From Paludibacteraceae bacterium (GTDB lineage: Bacteria > Bacteroidota > Bacteroidia > Bacteroidales > Paludibacteraceae), in assembly GCA_016297215.1 (NCBI GenBank), contig JAEDGZ010000010.1, positions 5,799-69,798 of the forward strand: a DNA stretch of 64,000 bases. Reading direction: 5' to 3'. Both the position numbers and the translations under genes were made by a program. Under the pieces are notes generated by a model. That model worked only from the letters and a program-made list of their open reading frames with translations. It ran no database searches and was not told the origin of the DNA. Positions 59,627 through 64,000 of the stretch are shown piece after piece (position 1 is the first letter of the stretch; each line of letters opens with the position of its first letter).

Positions 59627-60657
59627 CTTGCGTAGTAACCTCCTGTCTTATTGCTACCTCGATATTCAATGTTTGCTGACAACTCACTTAATGCCCTTTT
59701 GACGGAAATAAGCGTCATCCCTAATGCTTCCGCTATATCTTTGCGCTTGCAACCTTCGTGTTGTCGGATATAGTATAGTACAGGATTTATCGGCTCATTT
59801 ATCGGCTCATTTATCGGCTCATGCTCTTTTAGCGTTTCTTGGGCTTGTTTCCAATCGATATGCTCGTAGCGTTTCTTCAGTTCGTTTTGCTCTCCGTAGA
59901 GTACGTTGCGCAAGAAGAGTTCCAAGAACTCAGTGGTTTCCTCAACGCCCTTTTCATAGTTTTGATAGTTGGCGCGTACTAAGGCGTTGCGAAAATACTT
60001 GGCGTACTCCGCAAACGGCTCGTTGGTCAGGTCAAAGCCTAACTTGCGCAGGTACTTGATGAGGAAAATAGCCGTTGTGCGAGTGTTGCCTTCTCGGAAG
60101 GGATGGATTTGCCATATTCCTGCGATGAACTGCGCAATATGCGCCACCATCTGCTCGCGTGTGAGGTGCTTGTAGGAGAAACGGCGTTCTTGCTCAAAGT
60201 CGTATGCCAGCGTGGCGGAGATCGCGTCATACGAGGCGTATAAGACCGTATCGCCGTTCAGCACCCACTCTTTCTTCGTGATATTCACTTCGCGGTAACG
60301 CCCTGCATGGGGTAGCACCCCGGTGAAAAGGCGGCGGTGGATATTGGCTAATTCGGCAGGCGAGAACGTGAATGTTTTCTCGGATAACACTTGCGTGATA
60401 TGCAGCGAGACTTTATCGGCTTCTTCTTCGTCATCACTACGCTGCGCCGCGGGAAGGGTCTCATAGTAGGTGTTCACCAGTCGTTTGGCTTCCTCGTAAC
60501 TCACCTGCCCTTCTATATGCTTCTGCGCGGTATCCAGCAGGTATGCCGACGGCTTCAGACCATCTACGTCTTGCAGACCGATGGCGACCGCCCATGCCTC
60601 GGCTTTCTCGCGTTGGCTTGGCTCTCCATGCTGTATGTAATAATCAAAATCAAGCAT
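59623..60657 (-). CDS. Fic-domain protein with N-terminal VbhA-like region and C-terminal winged helix
   Basis: Fic enzymes transfer AMP or another phospho-group to target proteins. The 344-residue product has an antitoxin-like N-terminal helix region (SQREKAEAWAVAIGLQDVDG and the IEG-containing helix) and the Fic core with HPFREGNTRTTAIFLI near residue 195; the core motif has Thr where the consensus has Gly (GNTR for GNGR). The C-terminal winged helix (CKRKDIAEALGMTLISVKRA) could bind DNA. Just before it, a 12-bp tandem repeat encodes EPIN three times (59787-59822). It overlaps ispD by 4 bp. Confidence 0.9.
   Translation of the reverse strand: MLDFDYYIQHGEPSQREKAEAWAVAIGLQDVDGLKPSAYLLDTAQKHIEGQVSYEEAKRLVNTYYETLPAAQRSDDEEEADKVSLHITQVLSEKTFTFSPAELANIHRRLFTGVLPHAGRYREVNITKKEWVLNGDTVLYASYDAISATLAYDFEQERRFSYKHLTREQMVAHIAQFIAGIWQIHPFREGNTRTTAIFLIKYLRKLGFDLTNEPFAEYAKYFRNALVRANYQNYEKGVEETTEFLELFLRNVLYGEQNELKKRYEHIDWKQAQETLKEHEPINEPINEPINPVLYYIRQHEGCKRKDIAEALGMTLISVKRALSELSANIEYRGSNKTGGYYAR
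59787..59822. repeat. 12-bp in-frame tandem repeat in fic
   Basis: tttatcggctca three times in a row (plus-strand reading), coding for EPIN EPIN EPIN. Copy number could vary without a frameshift. Confidence 0.8.
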
Positions 60658-60775
60658 TTTATCTCGCTATGCGAGGTAATAAGTAATTCGCGCTACGCGC
60701 TGTAATAAGTAATATCTTGCTATGCATATTACCTATTACTTATTACCTATTACGAAAATATTACTTATTACAAAA
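60658..60775. repeat. Heptamer array (taataag / attactt) between kdsC and fic
   Basis: gtaataagtaat words, a small palindrome tcgcgctacgcgc, then the complementary attacctattacttattacc words. Period 7 bp, inverted arms. Confidence 0.8.
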
Positions 60776-61261
60776 ATCCAATATCTTGTCTGCCAGTTCG
60801 CGGATGGCACCTTGTCCGCCCGGGGTTTGTAGGCGGAGGATATGAGGGATGGCAAGCACTTCGGGGCGGGCGTTGGGCGGGCAGGCGGGAAGCCCTACGG
60901 CTCGGAGCAAGTCGAGGTCGTTGATATCGTCGCCTACGAAGCACACGTCTTCCAAAGTGATGCCCAGTTCGCGGCAAATCTCCTCCGCCGCCTGCAACTT
61001 GGTCTGTGCCCCATCGCGCACCTGACTACCCACGCCCATTCGGAGGTATTGCAGGCGCAGTTTCTCGGCGCGACGCTGTACGATAGGCGTGTTCTCGCTG
61101 GTGAGGATGCCGCAGGGGATGCCGGCTTTCTGCAGGCGGACAATCCCCATACCATCATAGACGCAGAAGCGTTTCATCTCCTCGCCGTCGGCTCCGTAGT
61201 ACATGCCGCCGTCCGTCAGACAACCGTCCACATCCGTTAAAAAGAGTTTCACTTGTCTCAT
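60761..61261 (-). CDS. KdsC-like HAD phosphatase (3-deoxy-D-manno-octulosonate-8-phosphate phosphatase)
   Basis: The 166-residue HAD subfamily protein has motif 1 LTDVDGCLTDG, motif 2 (ILTSENTPIV) and motif 3/4 (CFVGDDINDLDLL), the capless form typical of KdsC. KdsC produces KDO for lipopolysaccharide; related enzymes act on sialic-acid-type 9-phosphates. The ATG at 61259-61261 lies only about 10 nt after the promoter box TAACTTTG (61271-61278), so the mRNA is nearly leaderless. It is the first gene of the long glycan operon. Confidence 0.9.
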   Translation of the reverse strand: MRQVKLFLTDVDGCLTDGGMYYGADGEEMKRFCVYDGMGIVRLQKAGIPCGILTSENTPIVQRRAEKLRLQYLRMGVGSQVRDGAQTKLQAAEEICRELGITLEDVCFVGDDINDLDLLRAVGLPACPPNARPEVLAIPHILRLQTPGGQGAIRELADKILDFCNK

Positions 61262-61270
61262 AATCGGGCA

Positions 61271-61278
61271 CAAAGTTA
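61271..61278 (-). promoter_or_regulatory. -7 promoter box of kdsC and the glycan operon
   Basis: TAACTTTG on the minus strand; the last base is 9 bp before the ATG, so the transcript would have a leader of only a few nucleotides. Confidence 0.65.
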
Positions 61279-61327
61279 GCCAAAAAAAACGAAATTAGCA
61301 AGGATATGGCATATTTTTTGCACAAAT

Positions 61328-61359
61328 TTTGTGTATATCGAAAAAAAGCGGTATATTTG
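61328..61359 (+). promoter_or_regulatory. Promoter of the YGVP lipoprotein gene
   Basis: TTTG at 61328-61331 and TATATTTG at 61352-61359, 20 bp apart, divergent from kdsC. Confidence 0.75.
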
Positions 61360-61388
61360 CACGCAAATCCATCAAAACTCAAATTATT

Positions 61389-61688
61389 ATGCGCTATCGT
61401 TTTTTATCCAAGTGGAATATGCTGTTGGGCTCTCTGAGCCTGTTGTTAGCCGGCTGTGGTAGTACGCAGAAGGCTGGTAAGCCCATCTCCTCAAAGCATC
61501 AGATTATGGCGCTCTACGGGGTGCCTGTGGAGCAGTTTGAACCGCTACCTGCCAACGAGGCGGACACTATCGGTGGTAGCCCCTCGGAAGCGTTGGAGGC
61601 ACCTGCAGCGGAGGTAGAGCAAGATACGACTATTCAGCGTGCCCCGCAGATTATGGTCAAGTATGGTGTGCCATTCCCGAGGAATTGA
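61389..61688 (+). CDS. Small lipoprotein with two YGVP motifs (possible radical SAM substrate)
   Basis: A 99-residue lipoprotein: signal peptide and lipobox (LGSLSLLLAGC), a short Ser/Gln linker, then IMALYGVPVEQF, an acidic middle (ANEADTIGGSPSEALEAPAA), and at the very C-terminus IMVKYGVPFPRN. The repeated IMxxYGVP motif and size match my memory of the lipoproteins that co-occur with radical SAM enzymes of the type encoded at 1342-2412. The link is inferred; the genes are 59 kb apart. The ATG at 61389 follows the promoter by 29 nt. Confidence 0.75.
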   Translation: MRYRFLSKWNMLLGSLSLLLAGCGSTQKAGKPISSKHQIMALYGVPVEQFEPLPANEADTIGGSPSEALEAPAAEVEQDTTIQRAPQIMVKYGVPFPRN

Positions 61689-61756
61689 TTAGGGGGCTGA
61701 ATAATCAGAGTGTAAATATACTTATTGATTGCCACTCTTTGTGTGAAATTCATAAC

Positions 61757-61797
61757 TAAAATGCACTTTTCGTATGAAAAAGTGCATTTTTTTTATT
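61757..61797 (+). terminator. Terminator after the YGVP lipoprotein gene
   Basis: Stem aaaatgcacttt / aaagtgcattttt with a short loop followed by a T run. Confidence 0.75.
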
Positions 61798-61826
61798 ACT
61801 ATGCTTAATATATGGATTTATTTTTG

Positions 61827-61834
61827 TACCTTTG
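61827..61834 (+). promoter_or_regulatory. -7 promoter box of the AraC-family gene
   Basis: TACCTTTG, about 100 nt upstream of the ATG, followed by a tttcaag heptamer fragment in the leader. Confidence 0.6.
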
Positions 61835-61936
61835 CGGGGTGATTTCAAGTTTCAAGTATCCGAATATAAATGAATTTAGCAGAAAGAAACATACTTGAAA
61901 CCATGAGACATGGCACTTAAAAACTAATCATACGCT

Positions 61937-62785
61937 ATGGATGAACAGAAGAATATCCCCTTGTTGGACTGCCCCGTGGACTACCTGATAGGCGATGCGA
62001 GCGGCAAAGTGATGAACGAGTACGGTCGATTCCCGTGCAAGATTAAGTGTGGCGTGTACGCCATCATCGTGCGAGGCTCTGCGCGGGCAACGATTAACAT
62101 CACGCAGTACGAGTTTCAGCAACACGACGTGCTTCTGCTGGAGCCGGGCAGTTTCCTGCTCATACACGAGTTTTCGGAAGACGCGCTGGTATATTATGTG
62201 CTCTTCTCTTCCTCCTTTATGGAGAAGCATGCCTTCAAGAGCCGTATGTCGCTCACTGCATTGCGCCTGCAGTCGCCTATTATCCATGTCGGTGAGGAGC
62301 AGGCGGATGTCATCCGCGAGGCAGCAGAACTGCTTATCAAGGCGATGAACACGCGTCCGTCGATGCTCACTTCGGATAGCATGGTGCATATCTTCAACTT
62401 GGTCCAGAGCAGTTATGCTGCCCATGCACGACAGTTGGAGTCGGATTTCCTGATGCGACCGCAAGACCGCAAGACGCAGATCTATCAAGACTACTGCCAG
62501 TTAGTACTGAAGAACTATCAGCAGTGGCATCATGTGAACCAGTATGCCGAGGCGATGCACATCACCTTGCCGCACTTGTGCGCTACCATCAAAGCCGTGA
62601 GCGACCGCACGGCAGGCGAGATTATCACCGATGCCATCCTCACCGATGCCAAGGCGCAACTGAAGATTACCAACCTGCAAATCAAGGAGATAGCCTTGTC
62701 GCTCGGGTTTGATAATATCGGTTTCTTCAATCGCTTCTTCAAGTCCCACGTGGGCGTTACCCCGAAAGCCTATCGGATGGAATAG
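61937..62785 (+). CDS. AraC-family transcriptional regulator
   Basis: The 282-residue protein has an N-terminal cupin-like sensing domain (about residues 20-160, YEFQQHDVLLLEPGSFLLIH) and a C-terminal double helix-turn-helix (about 185-282). The DNA-binding part includes YAEAMHITLPHLCATIKAVS and the signature IKEIALSLGFDNIGFFNRFF followed by HVGVTPKAYR. The target is unknown. It may once have controlled the adjacent amylase gene, now a remnant at 63011. Confidence 0.93.
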   Translation: MDEQKNIPLLDCPVDYLIGDASGKVMNEYGRFPCKIKCGVYAIIVRGSARATINITQYEFQQHDVLLLEPGSFLLIHEFSEDALVYYVLFSSSFMEKHAFKSRMSLTALRLQSPIIHVGEEQADVIREAAELLIKAMNTRPSMLTSDSMVHIFNLVQSSYAAHARQLESDFLMRPQDRKTQIYQDYCQLVLKNYQQWHHVNQYAEAMHITLPHLCATIKAVSDRTAGEIITDAILTDAKAQLKITNLQIKEIALSLGFDNIGFFNRFFKSHVGVTPKAYRME

Positions 62786-63010
62786 GCACTTGAAGAGCCT
62801 TAGCGGAGACTTCCTTCCGCCCTTCCCCTAACCCTCAGCCGCTCATCAGCCGTTTCAATCGGTTCCTGATCGGTATCTGATCGGTATCTGATCGGTATCT
62901 GATCGGTATCTGCTCGGTATCTGCTCGGTATCTGAACGAGTCTATACCGAGACACGACCGACTCTTCCCCCTGCGGCAGAGATACTTGAGAAAACAACGC
63001 AACGCAAACA
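62786..63010. other. Gene-free stretch with an 11-bp tandem repeat
   Basis: No gene seen. ctgatcggtat is repeated four times and ctgctcggtat twice (about 62872-62937), a minisatellite with an 11-bp period. Confidence 0.6.
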
Positions 63011-63175
63011 ATACCTACGAAAACACGACTCTCCCTTTTCGTCTTTCTCTTTTGCGCTTGCTGCGCTATGCAGGCACAAGTGTCCTCTGCCGACACCTTC
63101 GACTGGCGGCGGGCGAATGTCTATTTCGTCATCACCGACCGTTTCTGCAACGGCGACCCCACCAACAACCAATAG
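63011..63175 (+). pseudogene. Remnant of a secreted GH13 alpha-amylase
   Basis: The frame gives a good lipid-free signal peptide (PTKTRLSLFVFLFCACCAMQ) and the first amylase strand (WRRANVYFVITDRFCNGDPT), then two TAG stops at 63173-63178. The expected initiator ATG reads ATA at 63011-63013. All catalytic parts are missing. The start of the family is clearly recognisable, so this is a truncated, dead gene. Confidence 0.65.
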
Positions 63176-63299
63176 TAGTCCTGCCAAAACGACTACGGCT
63201 CGGGGCAACTGAATGGGTGGACATATCTGTTGCCACTCTCCTATAAAGAAGATCTCGAGTTGCCGAAGAAGCATGTTATTGCCTAATTTTATGTTTTAG

Positions 63300-63331
63300 T
63301 TTGCACATTTGAAAAATTAGTTGTACCTTTG
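63300..63331 (+). promoter_or_regulatory. Promoter of the structured leader RNA
   Basis: TTTG at 63300-63303 and TACCTTTG at 63324-63331, 20 bp apart: a full-strength Bacteroidota promoter about 295 nt upstream of the methyltransferase start. Confidence 0.75.
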
Positions 63332-63337
63332 CAGCGC

Positions 63338-63600
63338 GATTGGGAGAAGTCCCGATGGCATTACATATTGATTATTAACAGCATTTGCTATTATTTCGCG
63401 TTCAAGAAAAAAGCCTCGGAAACTCTTTTCTCCAACGAAAGAATAGTAACGTCTTCATCGGAGCGAGTGGTCGTGAGACCGATTTGCACAACCAATACAC
63501 CATTTGGGTGTAAACTTCTTGGTTGTGCAAGCAGGTTCTCCGAGGCTCCTGTTGAACGCGAAAGAGGTTTGCACCTTTTTCATACTATTCTATCGAGATT
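63338..63600 (+). ncRNA. Highly structured leader or non-coding RNA with predicted multi-branch fold and pseudoknot
   Basis: Base-pairing elements read directly from the sequence: hairpin 63339-63345/63350-63356; closing stem cgcgttcaa 63397-63405 with ttgaacgcg 63552-63560 (9 bp, perfect); gcctcgga 63413-63420 with tccgaggc 63539-63546 (8 bp, perfect); atcgg 63457-63461 with ccgat 63479-63483. There is also a long hairpin ttgcacaaccaa 63484-63495 with ttggttgtgcaa 63519-63530, extended by tacacc/ggtgta. The sequence cgaaagaatag (63436-63446) can pair with ctattctatcg (63585-63595, 10 of 11), forming a pseudoknot across the closing stem. It follows a strong promoter. Not recognised as tmRNA, RNase P, SRP or 6S RNA. 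Confidence 0.6.
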
Positions 63601-63627
63601 GATAGCATGCACAAACGCTATCAGTCT

Positions 63628-64000
63628 ATGGCACGACAAGATTTGGCGAAGGCAAAGGATGCCAAGAAAGACGAGTTCTACACGCAGTTGCCCGACATTG
63701 AGAAAGAGTTGATGCACTACAAGTCGTATTTCTGCGACAAGGTCGTCTTCTGCAACTGCGACGACCCCTACGAGAGTAATTTCTTCAAGTATTTTGCGTT
63801 GAACTTCAATTCACTGGGATTGAAGAAGTTGATTGCTACCTGCTACAACGGTTCGCCGGTGTCGGGCAACGAGTTGTTGCTGGACTTTGGCGACACGGTG
63901 GACGACCCGAAGAAGGTTGCGTATAAGGTGGAAATAAGTGAGGTAACGGACTGCAACGGCGATGGGGCGGTTGACCTGTCTGATATTCAGTATCTTATGC
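63628..64000 (+). CDS. EcoRI-type adenine-specific DNA methyltransferase (partial)
   Basis: The visible 124 residues (from MARQDLAKAKDAKKDEFYTQ) match the N-terminus of the EcoRI methylase family: KKDEFYTQLPDIEKELMHY, VVFCNCDDPYESNFFKYFAL, LGLKKLIATCYN and the DCNGDGAVDLSDIQYL segment. Such enzymes methylate adenine in short palindromes, with or without a partner nuclease. An upstream in-frame ATG (63607) lies in the loop of a perfect 7-bp hairpin (tgatagc 63600-63606 / gctatca 63617-63623), so either ATG could be used. The gene runs off the window, so nothing can be said about a restriction partner. Confidence 0.9.
   Translation, partial: MARQDLAKAKDAKKDEFYTQLPDIEKELMHYKSYFCDKVVFCNCDDPYESNFFKYFALNFNSLGLKKLIATCYNGSPVSGNELLLDFGDTVDDPKKVAYKVEISEVTDCNGDGAVDLSDIQYLM

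Noticed and set aside
63338..63600. Retron msr-msd, hammerhead ribozyme or SAM riboswitch
   Set aside because: No reverse transcriptase is visible downstream; the CUGAnGA core of a hammerhead and the conserved SAM-I core are absent. Left as an unassigned structured RNA.
63329..63712. 127-residue plus-strand frame over the structured RNA
   Set aside because: Its codons follow the paired stems, it overlaps the methyltransferase in another frame, and it has no recognisable domain. An RNA is the better explanation.

Overview
This window is a piece of a Bacteroidales chromosome (phylum Bacteroidota). The evidence is convergent. Many genes are preceded by the Bacteroidota -7 promoter box TAnnTTTG, several with a TTTG box 20 bp upstream, and Shine-Dalgarno sites are absent. 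SecD and SecF are fused. The type IX secretion/gliding-associated genes porX and gldH are present, and an exported protease ends in a T9SS-type sorting domain. Most genes are of moderate to high GC; hsdS, the glycan cluster at 53-59 kb and the repeat islands are AT-rich. Genus cannot be fixed from the sequence alone.

Layout. 0-7 kb: the end of a probable NfeD protein, floA, a radical SAM/SPASM enzyme, an acyltransferase gene split by an amber codon, comF, and uxaB-uxaA for galacturonate breakdown. 7-14 kb: a thioesterase divergent from an unusually short feoB across a perfect 20-bp palindrome, then the cell-shape operon mreB-mreC-mreD-mrdA on the minus strand. 14-25 kb: four exported-protein genes (OmpA-like, an unknown helical protein, an S8 protease, a giant LRR protein). 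25-26 kb: an island of nested small mobile repeats with a tiny gene. 26-37 kb: fur/perR-like, rubrerythrin, a PTPS-family gene, omega-amidase, xseB, a sugar transferase, sua5, pckA, holB, ricT, gldH, trmB. 37-48 kb: an orphan hsdS between inverted repeats, mrp, a MATE pump, tRNA-Met, secDF, a FAD oxidoreductase, nadB. 48-53 kb: a Cys-rich lipoprotein, a PASTA protein, rluD, porX, a secreted EEP phosphatase. 53-61 kb: a long minus-strand surface-glycan operon (kdsC, fic, ispD/tarI-like, cytidylyltransferase-aminotransferase fusion, opine-dehydrogenase-like, licD, two glycosyltransferases). 61-64 kb: a YGVP-motif lipoprotein, an AraC regulator, an amylase remnant, and a promoter-driven structured RNA leading into an EcoRI-type adenine methyltransferase cut by the window edge.

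How the genes work together. PorX, GldH, the CTD protease and the OmpA-like protein point to a type IX secretion system. The mre/mrd genes build the elongation machinery. The glycan operon looks like a route that makes cytidylyl-activated small groups and attaches them through LicD.

The most striking feature runs through the whole window. Most intergenic gaps carry short tandem arrays whose unit is nearly always 7 bp, with a different word in each gap and often arranged as inverted arms. GC-rich palindromes occur both between genes and in frame inside coding sequences (mreC, the S8 protease, sua5, the FAD oxidoreductase, the EEP phosphatase, ispD), reminiscent of Rickettsia palindromic elements. 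MITE-like elements, with an internally deleted IS1595-type transposase as the likely parent, are scattered among them.
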